Part shown: piece after piece, positions 48,653 through 62,602 of the stretch
Layout of the letters: each line of letters starts with the position of its first letter
Position numbering within the stretch: the first letter of the stretch is position 1
The notes under the pieces: generated by a model
Told to the model about the DNA's origin: nothing
Seen by the model: the letters and a program-made list of their open reading frames with translations, nothing else
Databases searched by the model: none
From: Amphiduros pacificus
Lineage: Eukaryota; Annelida; Polychaeta; Phyllodocida; Hesionidae
NCBI GenBank assembly: GCA_949316495.1
Contig: OX439004.1
Coordinates: 622,501 to 686,500 of the forward strand
DNA: 64,000 nt
Direction: 5' to 3'
Program-made: the position numbers and the translations under genes

Positions 48653-51600
48653 GGATCAAGTGATAAGGCTCCAAAGATAACTTGGGACAGTTACATTGAT
48701 ATTCTGATAGCTCTGTCTAAAGGTACATCAGGGGAAACTCACATCGACAAAGGGGCCATAATTGGTCTTGATGGAGGTGTGAGCTGGACAACCAGATCAC
48801 CAGAGGCTAAGGTGAGACACCAGCCTTCACATCACACCAGCTCTCACATCACACCAGCCCTCACATCTTACCAACCCTCACATCACACTAACCCTCACAT
48901 CACACTAACCCTCACATCACACTAACCCTCACATCATACCAGTTCTCACATCTTACCAGCCCTCACACCATACCAGCCCTCACATCATACCAGACCTCAC
49001 ATCATACCAGACCTCACATCATACCAGACCTCACATCATACCTGCCCTCACATCATACCTGCCCTCACATCATACCAACCCTCACATCACACTAACCCTC
49101 ACATCATACCAGTTCTCACATCTTACCAGCCCTCACACCATACCAGCCCTCACATCATACCAGACCTCACATCATACCTGCCCTCACATCATACCTGCCC
49201 TCACATCATACCACCCCTAACATCATACCAACCCTCACATCATACCAACCCTCACATCATACCAACCCTCACATCATACCAACCCTAACATCATACCAGC
49301 CCTCACATCATACCAACCCTCACACCATACCAGCCCTCACATCATACCAGACCTCACATCATACCAGACCTCACATCACACTAACCCTCACATCACACTA
49401 ACCCTCACATCATACCAACCCTCACATCACACTAACCCTCACATCATACCAACCCTCACATTATACCAGCCCTCACATCTTACCAACCCTCACATCACAC
49501 TAACCCTCACATCACACTAACCCTCACATCATACCAACCCTCATATCATACCAGACCTCACATCACACTAACCCTCACATCACACTAACCCTCACATCAT
49601 ACCAACCCTCACATCACACTAACCCTCACATCATACCAACCCTCACATTATACCAGCCCTCACATCTTACCAACCCTCACATCACACTAACCCTCACATC
49701 ACACTAACCCTCACATCATACCAACCCTCACATTATACCAGACCTCACACCATACCAACCCTCACATCATACCAGACCTCACATCATACCAGACCTCACA
49801 TCATACCAACCCTCACATCATACCAGCCCTCACATTATACCAGCCCTCACATCTTACCAACCCTCACATCACACTAACCCTCACATCACACTAACCCTCA
49901 CATCATACCAACCCTCACATTATACCAGACCTCACACCATACCAACCCTCACATCATACCAGACCTCACATCATACCAGACCTCACATCATACCAACCCT
50001 CACATCATACCAGCCCTCACATTATACCAGCCCTCACATCTTACCAACCCTCACATCACACTAACCCTCACATCACACTAACCCTCACATCATACCAACC
50101 CTCACATTATACCAGCCCTCACATCATACCAACCCTCACATCATACCTGCCCTCACATCATACCAACCCTAACATCATACCTGCCCTCACATCATACCTG
50201 CCCTCACATCATACCTGCCCTCACATCATACCAGCCCTCACATCATACCTGCCCTCACATCATACCTGCCCTCACATCATACCAACCCTCACATCATACC
50301 AACCCTCACATCATACCTGCCCTCACATCATACCAACCCTCACATCATACCTGCCCTCACATCATACCTGCCCTCACATCATACCAACCCTCACATCATA
50401 CCAACCCTCACATCATACCAACCCTCACATCATACCAACCCTCACATCATACCAACCCTCACATCATACCTGCCCTCACATCATACCAACCCTCACATCA
50501 TACCAACCCTCACATCATACCAACCCTCACATCATACCTGCCCTCACATCATACCAGCCCTCACATCATACCAACCCTCACATCATACCTGCCCTCACAT
50601 CATACCAGCCCTCACATCATACCTGCCCTCACATCATACCAGCCCTCACACCATACCAACCCTCACATCATACCAGACCTCACACCATACCAGACCTCAC
50701 ATTATACCAGACCTCACACCATACCAACCCTCACATTATACCAGACCTCACACCATACCAGCTCTCACATCACACTAACCCTCACATCACACTAACCCTC
50801 ACATCATACCAACCCTCACATCACACTAACCCTCACATCACACTAACCCTCACATCATACCAGCCCTCACATCATACCAGCCCTCACATCATACCAGCCC
50901 TCACATCTTACCAACCCTCACATTATACCAGACCTCACACCATACCAACCCTCACATCATACCAGACCTCACATCATACCAGACCTCACATCATACCAAC
51001 CCTCACATCATACCAGCCCTCACATTATACCAGCCCTCACATCTTACCAACCCTCACATCACACTAACCCTCACATCACACTAATCCTCACATCATACCA
51101 ACCCTCACATTATACCAGCCCTCACATCATACCAACCCTCACATCATACCTGCCCTCACATCATACCAACCCTAACATCATACCTGCCCTCACATCATAC
51201 CTGCCCTCACATCATACCTGCCCTCACATCATACCTGCCCTCACATCATACCTGCCCTCACATCATACCTGCCCTCACATCATACCTGCCCTCACATCAT
51301 ACCAACCCTCACATCATACCAACCCTCACATCATACCTGCCCTCACACCATACCAACCCTCACATCATACCAGACCTCACACCATACCAGACCTCACATT
51401 ATACCAGACCTCACACCATACCAACCCTCACATTATACCAGACCTCACACCATACCAGCTCTCACATCACACTAACCCTCACATCACACTAACCCTCACA
51501 TCATACCAACCCTCACATCACACTAACCCTCACATCACACTAACCCTCACATCATACCAGCCCTCACATCATACCAACCCTCACATTATACCAGACCTCA

Positions 51601-54335
51601 CACCATACCAACCCTCACATCATACCTGCCCTCACATCATACCAACCCTCACATTATACCAGACCTCACACCATACCAGACCTCACATCACACCAGCCTT
51701 CACATCACACTAACCCTCACATCATACCAGCTCTCACATCATACCAACCCTCACATCATACCAACCCTCACATCATACCTGCCCTCACATCATACCAACC
51801 CTCACACCATACCAACCCTCACATCATACCAACCCTCACATCATACCAACCCTCACATCATACCTGCCCTCACATCATACCAGCCCTCACATCATACCAA
51901 CCCTCACATCATACCAACCCTCACATCATACCAACCCTCACATCATACCAACCCTCACATCATACCATCCCTCACATCACACACCACCGCTCACGCCGGA
52001 ATCAGAAAAATGAAAAATACCAATTTCTGTGTGAAAATGTTTTCTAAATTTGATTTCTTCATCATCATGCACATTTTAATTATTAGATGAATATCTCTCA
52101 AAATCATTTATTTAATATGCTAAAATAGGCACTGCTTCACTTGTTGGCATTAATAGTCACAGGCTTCTTTCTATACTAGCACTAGGGGTTTAACATATTT
52201 CTATACCGTACCACCAGAACAAAATAAATTTAATTTAATTAGTCATATATTGGCCTGCCACAAACTGATCTCTTATAATCATATAACTATCAAAATTGCA
52301 ATTTAAAATGCAGGGCATGTTGTAGGATATGGAACAACAGAATATGACAGTCAAATGCATCTCAGGAAATAACCATTGTCAATTGTACCCTTTTTGCATA
52401 TAATTCACAACAGGTTAATTTTCGCCACCATGTTATATTCAACTTTTAAATCCCCACGTTGGTTCCATACCAAAGACTTTCCTATTGTTTTTGGTCTTTT
52501 CTCTTTGAAAATATCATGTCATACATCAGTTATGTCTGTAGCTATTTCTTGTTCAAAGGGGGGTCAGTGCAGATCACCATGGTTCTGAACAACAAATTGT
52601 AACATATCAATGTTGCTAACATAATTCCATGGTGCAAACATGTATTATTCATTTTGAAATATTTGAGGCATTAAATGATTTGATTTCTGCTGTGGCATTG
52701 TTTGTGAACCAATTAATCAAATGCCCGTGATTGTTATGATATTCATCATAGTGTTTAAACTTGTTTCAGATGATTGCTTTTCAAGAAAATGAAAATGTAG
52801 TCATAGCAAGATGTTTTGAAGACAAAAACTTCACTTCCTTTATGGCCTCTGGAATACATATAGAGGGAAATACATACCATTTTTTACGAGAAGAATACGG
52901 AAAAGTTGTCTTTGGGAAGGCTAAAGATAAAGGCGCTGTGATACTTCAAGTGTCAAAGACAGGTGAGTCACACATCATGCACAAATTAAGATGAGTAATA
53001 TTTCATACCTCAAAGTAAGGTGAGTCACACTTCATACCTGAAAGTAAGGTGAGTAACACTTCATACCTCAAAGTAAGGTGAGTCACACTTCATACCTCAA
53101 AGTAAGGTGAGTCACACTTCATACCTCAAAATAAGGTAGGTAACAATTCATACCTCAAAGTAAGGTGAGTCACACTTCATACCTCAAAATAAGGTGAGTA
53201 ACACTTCATACCTCAAAATAAGGTGAGTCACACTTCATACCCCAAATAAGGTGAGTCACACTTCATACCTCAAAGTAAGGTGAGTCACACTTCATACCTC
53301 AAAATAATGTGAGTCACACTTCATACCCTAAATAAGGTGAGTCACACTTCATACCTCAAAGTAAGGTGAGTCACACTTCATACCTCAAAATAAGGTGAGT
53401 CACACTTCATACCCCAAATAAGGTGAGTCACACTTCATACCTCAAAATAAGGTGAGTAACACTTCATACCTCAAAATAAGGTGAGTCACACTTCATACCT
53501 CAAAGTAATGTGAGTCACACTTCATACCTCAAAGTAATGTGAGTCACACTTCATACCTCAAAGTAATGTGAGTCACACTTCATACCTCAAAGTAAGATGA
53601 GTCACACTTCATACCTCAAAGTAAGGTGAGTCACACTTCATACCTCAAAGTAAGGTGAGTCACACTTCATACCTCAAAGTAAGGTGAGTAACACTTCATA
53701 CCTCAAAGTAAGGTGAGTCACACTTCATACCTCAAAGTAAGGTGAGTCACACTTCATACCTCAAAGTAAGATGAGTCACACTTCATACCTCAAAGTAAGG
53801 TGAGTCACACTTCATACCTCAAAGTAAGGTGAGTCACACTTCATACCTCAAAGTAAGGTGAGTCACACTTCATACCTCAAAGTAAGATGAGTCACACTTC
53901 ATACCTCAGAGCAAGGTAACACTTCATACCTCAAAGTAAAGTGAGTAACACTTCATATTTCAAAGTGAAGTGAATAACACCTGATATCCCAAATAAGGTG
54001 AGTCACAAAATAAGGAAGGTAACATTTTAGGCCTTGAATGTAGGTGATTATAACTTATAACTATTCAAGGGATGTCATTAAAAGTCCACTTAAAAAATGT
54101 TCTTATCCCTGAACATTTTATTGGCATTTTCACATTGTAGGAAATTAATTTTTAACTAACATAATGAAAGCTCGTATTTGGCATTGTTTTGTACTCTTCG
54201 CCAAAATATTCTTATTTATTTATTTATTTATTTTTAGCTATTGTCATCGCACATTGCCCAGAAGGTAAACAGCATGGAATCACAACTATAGCTGTTAGCA
54301 TTATAGCAGAATATTTAGAATCATTGGGCATGTAA
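48653..54335 (+). CDS. Profilin, three 3' exons (start exon not found)
   Basis: Actin-monomer-binding profilin. Exons 48653-48811, 52770-52962 and 54238-54335 join in frame with GT-AG sites. Seen: KITWDSYIDILIALSK (the family's N-terminal SW-D-Y--L helix), HIDKGAIIGLDGGVSWTT, FTSFMASGIHIEGNTYHFLR, VVFGKAKDKGAVILQVSKT, and the C-terminal helix ITTIAVSIIAEYLESLGM before TAA. Together this is about 149 codons, slightly above the usual 130-140. The first visible exon follows a good acceptor (TTTTTTAG) and has no Met in frame, so the start codon is in an upstream exon that I could not identify. Intron 1 is 3.96 kb, intron 2 is 1.28 kb, both mostly minisatellite; the acceptor of the last exon is a TTTA microsatellite. 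Confidence 0.9.
48817..51990. repeat. 17-bp minisatellite, about 185 copies, profilin intron 1
   Basis: Units of ATACCAACCCTCACATC and variants (CAGCCC, CTGCCC, CAGACC, CACTAA) fill 80% of the intron. The array begins 5 bases after the exon's donor GTGAGA. Longer blocks recur, for example the sequence around 49680-49860 again at 49860-50040 and 50940-51110, showing higher-order duplication. Confidence 0.98.
52963..53985. repeat. 29-bp minisatellite carrying splice donors, profilin intron 2
   Basis: About 35 units of AAAGTAAGGTGAGTCACACT plus TCATACCTC. The true donor (ACAG|GTGAGTCACAC, 52962/52963) is homologous to the repeat, so the array repeats AAG|GTGAGT more than 25 times downstream of the real site. 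Confidence 0.96.
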
Positions 54336-54429
54336 TAATATGTAAGTGTATATAATTGATCTTGCTTAAGTAAGTGAATATGGTATCTCAATTGTCCTCT
54401 TAAATTGGTTTTCCTTAAGATACAGAGAC

Positions 54430-55485
54430 AGAGGTGAGGTTATATGTCAACATATATTGGGGTTACCTGTGGGAGACAGAGGTCGGGATTATATGTCACC
54501 TTATATTGAGGTTACCTGTGGGAGACAGAGGTGAGGTTATATGTCAGCATATATTGGGGTTACCTGTGGGAGACAGAGGTCGGGATTATATGTCACCTTA
54601 TATTGAGGTTACCTGTGGGAGACAGAGGTCGGGGTTATTTGTCACCTTATATTGAGGTTACCTGTGGGAGACAGAGGTCGGGATTATTTGTCAGCTTATA
54701 TTGAGGTTACCTGTGGGAGACAGAGGTCGGGGTTATTTGTCACCTTATATTGAGGTTACCTGTGGGAGACTGAGGTCAGGATTATATATCACCTTATATT
54801 GAGGTTACCTGTGGGAGACAGAGGTCAGGATTATATGTCACCTTATATTGAGGTTACCTGTGGGAGACAGAGGTCAGGATTATTTGTCACCTTATATTGA
54901 GGTTACCTGTGGGAGACAGAGGTCAGGATTATTTGTCACCTTATATTGAGGTTACCTGTGGGAGACAGAGGTCAGGATTATATGTCAGCTTATACTGGGG
55001 ACAGGGGTCAGGATTATTTGTCACCTTATATTGAGGTTACCTGTGGGAGACAGAGGTCAGGGTTATATGTCAGCTCATACTGGGGACAGGGGTCAGGGTT
55101 ATATGTCAGCTTATACTGGGGACAGGGGTCAGGGTTATATGTCAGCTTATACTGGGGACAGGGGTCAGGGTTATATGTCAGCTCATACTGGGTTACCTGT
55201 GAGAGACAGAGGTCGGGATTATATGTCACCTTATATTGGGGTTACCTGTGGGAGACAGGGGTCAGGGTTATTTGTCACCTTATATTGAGGTTACCTGTGA
55301 GAGACAGAGGTCGGGATTATATGTCACCTTATATTGAGGTTACCTGTGAGAGACAGAGGTCGGGATTATATGTCACCTTATATTGGGGTTACCTGTGGGA
55401 GACAGAGGTCAGGGTTATATGTCAGCTTATATTGGGGACAGGGGTTAGGGTTATATGTCACCTTATATTGGTGTTATAATTTCAT
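54430..55485. repeat. 49-bp minisatellite, about 20 copies
   Basis: Begins about 95 bases after the profilin stop. The unit includes GAGGTTACCTGTGGGAGACA, GAGGTCGGGATTATATGTCA and CCTTATATT. Some units are shortened to about 30 bases (around 55080-55190). Open frames across it are by-products. Confidence 0.96.
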
Positions 55486-55564
55486 ATAATATAAATTGTA
55501 CTTTAGCCAGGAATAGACAAATATTTCCCACAAATATTTCCAACACAAACAGAAAAGATATCAG

Positions 55565-55763
55565 TTTGTTTGTTTGTATCAGTTTGTTTGGGGTTTTACA
55601 TCACTTTCAACACTATTTTAGTCATTTCGTGATGAGACCTACTTGTAACAAACATAGTGCTGCCTCACTGAATTTTTAGGTCACAGGTAACTCACCCAGT
55701 TACAGATTTACATGGACAACAGGTTAACCCTTTGGGGCAGACCTCAGCTCATGCGTGAAATTG
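55565..55763 (-). mobile_element. SINE family A, 5'-truncated
   Basis: Body and AAAC-type tail of the SINE without the tRNA head. Perfect 13-bp duplications GAAAAGATATCAG flank it (55552-55564 and 55764-55776). Confidence 0.9.
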
Positions 55764-55776
55764 GAAAAGATATCAG

Positions 55777-57160
55777 AATCGAAGACATAAATCAATTGCC
55801 AACTATCTGACATTTATTATTCATTACAGATATAATAGATATTTGAGACATATCAACTAATATTTATTTAGCTTTCGGCGTACAGCACAGTTTCTTCTTT
55901 TTAAGTTTATATTTCCTGTATAGTTATATGAACCAATATCAAGTATTATGCATGGATCCTTTGTAACGCACATTGCCCTTTTTATATTTAATTTTCTTAA
56001 ATATTTGTTAAAATGATTGAATAATTAATAAAACAAGTTTCATACACATCTAGCAATATCAACATGTTTATGTTGTTATTACCTCTCTTTATTAAGTATC
56101 ATATATAATATGTACAGGAAGCATAACAGTATATGTTTGGGTAATCATTGCTCAAGGGCATAATGAATGCCTCTACACTTGTCAAATAATATTTACACCA
56201 ATAAATGATTTATGATTGAATATGGATCTTTGTAGGCTATTTTATTAAATATTAGTGACCTTGGTATGATCTTTAAATGATTTTGAAAATAAAACTCCCA
56301 TTTCTATGTATTTTACATTACTAAATTCTTGACTAATATTCAGACATCACAGCTAAAATCAGATGTAATTTCAGAAAATAACTCCCAATAGGTTGTTCTA
56401 ATTATGATAGTAAATACAAAATGATAACAAACTAACAAAGTATAAGAAAATGCCTTATTAAATGGAGTAAATTATCAATAGAATAAAATCAGGTAATAAC
56501 AAATACATGAAATGTAGACAAATGAATTATTCCATTTAATATCTGATACCTTTCTGCAAATATTCATATATCTATTTTTTTCCTACAGAAAGATAAAGAT
56601 GCTAATGTTATTTCCTGAATATGTGTGTGAGAAGATGTTCCCTCTTTGGAGCCATTTATGCTGGGTGAAAGTGACGCTATTTACCCACTTGACCTACATT
56701 TCAATGTTATTCCAAGGTTATTTGACCCAATATCTTCAAACCTTGTGAACACAATAAAATCATAACAAATAAGGATTGCAGCCCTAAAGCCCTTACTATG
56801 GATGCATCTTATTGAGGTACTGGAAAGTACCTTCCCCTAGAAATCACTCTGTCTGTCCTGGTTCTGTGTGTATGCTTTTGTATGTGTGAGTCTGTTAGCT
56901 GCTTTGTTCGTTGGAACTGTGCTATATGTAATGCATCTGAGCATTTTTGAAATTTGAATTTGAAATGTTTTAATTATATTTGGTAACATAAAGTTTCGAC
57001 CAACTGGGGGTCAAGATTTATTTTGCAAAACCTTTTTGTGACCAATCTGAATTATTCAATGATTTATTTTGAAAACATAAGAATGTCATAAAGTAAGATT
57101 GACTTGATGTCCACACATGTGAATTTACCACCATGTGGTGTTATTGGAAAAATATTACCC
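55777..57160. other. Anonymous AT-rich DNA
   Basis: No gene or element recognised; may include profilin 3' flank. Confidence 0.4.
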
Positions 57161-57164
57161 ATGG

Positions 57165-57403
57165 GGCAGATATAGTGCTGCCTCACTGAATTGTCATGTC
57201 GCAGGTCCTTGACATGACATCCCACCCGGTCACAGATCTACAAGGACAATAAGTTAACCCTTTGGCACAGGCCTCAACTCATATGTGAAATCGTATCATG
57301 AATTCAATCTCAACATGGCCAGGGATCAAAGCTCCAACCTTTGGATCACCACAGAGGAACTGGTGGTAATAAGCTGGTGATCTAGCCAACTGCGCCATTA
57401 CCT
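57165..57403 (-). mobile_element. SINE family A, tail missing
   Basis: Head and body are present (CAACTGCGCCATTACC at the 5' end, palindrome GTCATGTC/GACATGAC), but the last 80 or so bases and the CAAA tail are absent. The B box is mutated. Older than the copies with perfect duplications. Confidence 0.85.
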
Positions 57404-58305
57404 CTGATTAATTGCTGCTGATAATGTTGTACACTGGGTAAAGGCATTATTTAAGCACTTACACAATGTGTCCCTTGATGTACAATGAACTTGATGTACA
57501 ATGAAGCCAATAACAATCTGGGAAGAAATGACAATACATGTTGTATCATACAAGGCACACTGTATACTATGTTTGTTGTTATCTGTATATATCACTGTTA
57601 TCTGTATATATCACTGGCATAGTCTTGATATTTAACAGTGTGTATGAATAATATCAGCAAAGAGGAACAGACCTATATCTTTAGAGCAGATATTAACCAG
57701 TGGAATGTATATAATATAGCACAGTACATTTGTCACAAGGTATTTAGATAATATTTGAAAATGGTGCCCTTGTTGGTGGCCTAACTATGCATTTCAAGGT
57801 CATATGGTGCTCCATCTCTGAAAGTCTTGTGAACATCTTAATTCTTGTGAACAAGTTAATTGGCGAATAAATAATTACCAAACTTTAACCATGGATGCAT
57901 TTTATAAATATTTCAAAATGGTGCCCTTGTTAGTGACCTTGACCTATATCTATGAGTCATGAGGCCAATCTCTGAAAATATTGTTGAAAAAAAGTGCAGA
58001 AAACATTAACAAGACGTCCAATAAAATGGAATGGTTGGTACTATTTATCTCACTTTAAAACTTCTGTGTGGAAATGAATTAAGTTCCAGAATGATCAGCA
58101 CACGATATACTTCCCAACTGAAATATAACAATGAGTGTAAAATACCATCTTGAGGACTAAACATGTTTAGCTGCACCCCATAACTTTATCTTGGTCAGAG
58201 TGTGGGAAGCAGGGGTAATCCAAGGTGGCAATCAAGCTTGGACACAAAAGTATCTCAAATCATCCCTGTGATGTGGTCATCATCTCTCATCATCATCGTT
58301 TCCAA
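57404..58305. other. Anonymous AT-rich DNA
   Basis: Nothing recognised beyond a small local duplication (TATCTGTATATATCACTG at about 57580-57615). Confidence 0.4.
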
Positions 58306-58309
58306 ACAA

Positions 58310-58795
58310 GGAGTTGTGCCTTGGCTGCTGGTAGGAGGCTTGGAGTTGTGCCTTGGCTGGGGATAGGAGGTACATAGTTGTGCCTTGGCTGGGGATAGGG
58401 GGTACATAGTTGTGCCTTGGCTGGGGATAGGGGGTACATAGTTGTGCCTTGGCTGGGGATAGGGGATACATAGTTGTGCCTTGGCTGGGGATAGGGGGTA
58501 CATAGTTGCCTTGGCTGGGGATAGGAGGTACATAGTTGTGCCTTGGCTGGGGATAGGAGGTACATAGTTGTGCCTTGGCTGGGGATAGGGGGTACATAGT
58601 TGTGCCTTGGCTGGGGATAGGAGGTACATAGTTGTGCCTTGGCTGGGGATAGGGGGTACATAGTTGTGCCTTGGCTGGGGATAGGGGGTACATAGTTGTG
58701 CCTTGGCTGGGGATAGGGGATACATAGTTGTGCCTTGGCTGGGGATGGGGGTACATAGTTGTGCCTTGGCTTGGGGTAGAGGAGCATAAGTTGTA
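58310..58795. repeat. 32-bp minisatellite, about 15 copies
   Basis: Unit ATAGTTGTGCCTTGGCTGGG plus GATAGGGGGTAC. The unit length is not a multiple of three and lacks stops on the minus strand, so all three minus frames stay open for up to 185 codons. The Pro/Gln/Tyr-rich products are therefore not evidence for a gene. Confidence 0.96.
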
Positions 58796-59048
58796 CCTAG
58801 GTTGGCATGGTCCAGGGTAGAAGGCAGGAATTTTCAATTATCAAAGTAAATTATTCAGAAAAGTTTAAAGTAATTAAAATTGAAATCTCAAAATTCTCTT
58901 TTCGTGTTTTATATATGACTACTTTGTATGACCTCCTCTCCCATCAAGCAACCTCCATATCTGCCTTAATTAGGCTGAATTCTAGAATAGATTTTGTCTC
59001 TTAGGGTCTCCTTTTGTTCACATCATTGCAAAATATGGATTGAACGAT

Positions 59049-59310
59049 CATAATGATACTGATGATGGCCAGATCCTTATATCTTTGGATTAGTCAAATA
59101 GACATGTCTAAAGCTGGAAAAACCTTTTTGATAACAAATAAGATGAAACGTGTTGATGGGATGACAGAAATGATTATCTGTGTGAACAAGAGGTATGGTC
59201 CTGCTGTTAGACATGACATTGGCTCAGCAAAAAAAAGGTAATGCTGACATTACACCAAAGGAGTCTGTGATGGACCTGGGTGTCACTCCCGACTCGGATA
59301 TGAACATCTT
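59049..59310 (+). mobile_element. Small internal LINE RT fragment
   Basis: Begins with a relic of the YADDTQIYISLD block (DTDDGQILISLD), then in another frame FLITNKMKRVDGMTEMIICV (family KMK.NDGKTEM motif) and ITPKESVMDLGVTPDSDMN. Both ends are lost and the frames differ, so it is an old scrap of a CR1/L2-type ORF2. Confidence 0.75.
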
Positions 59311-60180
59311 AGATTTCAGGTAACTGAAATATTGAAATACATATATTTGAAGGATGCATGAAATCAAGCTTATTTGGTCATGTGACAATGCCAAGAATTT
59401 GACCTAAAATCATGTTTAAAGCCTTCAATTGGATGATTTCTATTGAACTGCTAGCAAATTAGAATAATTGGTATCAGCACACTGTATCAAAAATATTTAT
59501 ACAAAGAACATTTTTTAATGAACTTCCATTTGATGTCATTTTAGTTATCATTTACACAAGCGATTTTATATGTTCATTAGGGTGTTCCATAATAACACCC
59601 CTAATTGGAGTTCAAACTATCAAAATGAACCATAGTTGATCCTTCGGAGTACTCGGACTTGATCTTAGGCTCATATTAAAGCTCTCATCATGCAGAGAAA
59701 ACTTTAAAAAGACATTATGGTGCTAAATAATATAGTTCCTGAGATATTGACATACATCAACAAATCATGATAAACTGTGCATTTAACTACGAAGTGTGTG
59801 AGACATATGACAGTAAAGGTTGTCTTCACAAAAGTTGTTAATTTTTAATGCTTTGTGAGGTCTTCTCTATCTTGTGCTTTCACCTAGTGGTGAAGTCTTA
59901 ATAAAATTGTCAAAACTAGGAGCAGAGAAATAAAATTTATAATCAGTGAAACAAAGGGAACATTTCATTCATAGATTGTCAATATTGAAAAAAGAATTTG
60001 AAAAAGAATTACGTCAAATATTTCTTATCTTGTGCCTATATAACAATGCCCAAGGCGGCAACTATGTTGTCCCCTTTGATCCCATGACGTCGCGCCTCCA
60101 TTCATAATTACGCCAAGATATGAGTGAGTCTTTGCTACCAGTGCCAGTCATCGCCATTGCTAGGACAGTTCCATCCTCCT
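59311..60180. other. Anonymous AT-rich DNA
   Basis: Nothing recognised. Confidence 0.4.
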
Positions 60181-60184
60181 GCTC

Positions 60185-62230
60185 ATGGTGCCTAGTATCA
60201 TTTGGATCATTCAGATATTGTCATTGATTGGTGCCTAGTATCATTTGGATCATTCAGATATTGTCATTGATTGGTGCCTAGTATCATTTGGATCATTCAG
60301 ATATTGTCATTGATTGATGCCTAGTATAATTTGGATCATTCAGATATTGTCATTGATTGGGGCCTAGTATCATTTGGATCATTCAGATATTGTCATTGAT
60401 TGGGGCCTAGTATCATTCGGATCATTCAGATATTGTCATTGATTGGGGCCTAGTATCATTTGGATCATTCAGATATTGTCATTGATTGGGGCCTAGTATC
60501 ATTTGGATCATTAAGATATTGTCATTGATTGATGCCTAGTATAATTTGGATCATTAAGATATTGTCATTGAATGGTGCCTAGTATCATTTGGATCATTCA
60601 GATATTGTCATTGATTGGTGCCTAGTATCATTTGGATCATTCAGATATTGTCATTGATTGGGGCCTAGTATCATTTGGATCATTCAGATATTGTCATTGA
60701 TTGGGGCCTAGTATCATTTGGATCATTCAGATATTGTCATTGATTGGTGTCTAGTATCATTTGGATCATTCAGATATTGTCATTGATTGGTGCCTAGTAT
60801 CATTTGGATCATTCAGATATTGTCATTGATTGGTGCCTAGTATCATTTGGATCATTCAGATATTGTCATTGATTGATGCCTAGTATCATTTGGATCATTC
60901 AGATATTGTCATTGATTGGGGCCTAGTATCATTTGGATCATTCAGATATTGTCATTGATTGGGGCCTAGTATCATTCGGATCATTCAGATATTGTCATTG
61001 ATTGGGGCCTAGTATCATTTGGATCATTCAGATATTGTCATTGATTGGGGCCTAGTATCATTTGGATCATTAAGATATTGTCATTGATTGATGCCTAGTA
61101 TCATTTGGATCATTAAGATATTGTCATTGAATGGTGCCTAGTATCATTTGGATCATTCAGATATTGTCATTGATTGGTGCCTAGTATCATTTGGATCATT
61201 CAGATATTGTCATTGATTGGGGCCTAGTATCATTTGGATCATTCAGATATTGTCATTGATTGGTGCCTAGTATCATTTGGATCATTCAGATATTGTCATT
61301 GATTGATGCCTAGTATCATTTGGATCATTCAGATATTGTCATTGATTGGGGCCTAGTATCATTTGGATCATTCAGATATTGTCATTGATTGGGGCCTAGT
61401 ATCATTCGGATCATTCAGATATTGTCATTGATTGATGCCTAGTATCATTTGGATCATTCAGATATTGTCATTGATTGGTGCCTAGTATCATTTGGATCAT
61501 TCAGATATTGTCATTGATTGATGCCTAGTATCATTTGGATCATTCAGATATTGTCATTGATTGGTGCCTAGTATCATTTGGATCATTCAGATATTGTTAT
61601 TGATTGATGTCTAGTATCATTTGGATCATTCAGATATTGTCATTGATTGATTCCTAGTATCATTCAGATATTGTCATTGATTGGGGCCTAGTATCATTTG
61701 GATCATTCAGATATTGTCATTGATTGGGGCCTAGTATCATTTGGATCATTCAGATATTGTCATTGAATGGTGCCTAGTATCATTTGGATCATTCAGATAT
61801 TGTCATTGATTGATGCCTAGTATCATTTGGATCATTCAGATATTGTTATTGAATGGTGCCTAGTATCATTTGGATCATTCAGATATTGTCATTGATTGGT
61901 GCCTAGTGTCATTTGGATCATTCAGATATTGTTATTGATTGATGTCTAGTATCATTTGGATCATTCAGATATTGTCATTGATTGATTCCTAGTATCATTC
62001 AGATATTGTCATTGATTGGGGCCTAGTATCATTTGGATCATTCAGATATTGTCATTGATTGGGGCCTAGTATCATTTGGATCATTCAGATATTGTCATTG
62101 ATTGGTGCCTAGTGTCATTTGGATCATTCAGATATTGTTATTGATTGATGTCTAGTATCATTTGGATCATTCAGATATTGTCATTGATTGATTCCTAGTA
62201 TCATTCAGATATTGTCATTGATTGGTGTCT
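60185..62230. repeat. 43-bp minisatellite, about 47 copies
   Basis: Unit TGCCTAGTATCATTTGGATC plus ATTCAGATATTGTCATTGATTGG. A marker variant (CATTCGG) recurs at 60420, 60979 and 61409, 559 and 430 bases apart (13 and 10 units). A shortened unit (GATTCCTAGTATCATTCAG) appears three times near the right end (about 61650, 61985, 62190). Both show segmental duplication in the array. Confidence 0.97.
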
Positions 62231-62602
62231 CGTATTATTTGGATCATATAATCCTTGTACCAGTTTTTATAAGTATTTCTTCTTGGACTGAGTTTGAATT
62301 GAAATAGTAATGCTGTTTTAATGAGTAAAGGAGCAACTTGTTTCTGCATGGGAATTCCTGAAGTGTGTTCCTGTCTTTGCTTCATCACAGGATCACTGGT
62401 TGTCTATATTATTTTCAGCTTCAGCATCCTCGTAATGTTTTGCGCTCAATGTAGCTATATCTGACATCATCTTTAAGGCTGCATAGATGGAAGTTTGAGA
62501 GGGGTGCATCTTCATTTCCACGCAGTGGTGCTTTTGACGTCATATGATGTTTCTCCCTTTGTGTTTCCATGACGTAAAGTCTGTTTTGATGATGAATATG
62601 GG

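Noticed and set aside
54434-55479. Gly/Tyr-rich repeat frames after profilin
   Set aside because: They follow the 49-bp minisatellite and change frame with unit-length variants; no independent evidence of coding.
58255-58837. Long Pro/Gln-rich open frames on the minus strand
   Set aside because: All three minus frames are open because the 32-bp repeat unit has no minus-strand stop codon; there is no start context, splice signal or non-repeat coding sequence.
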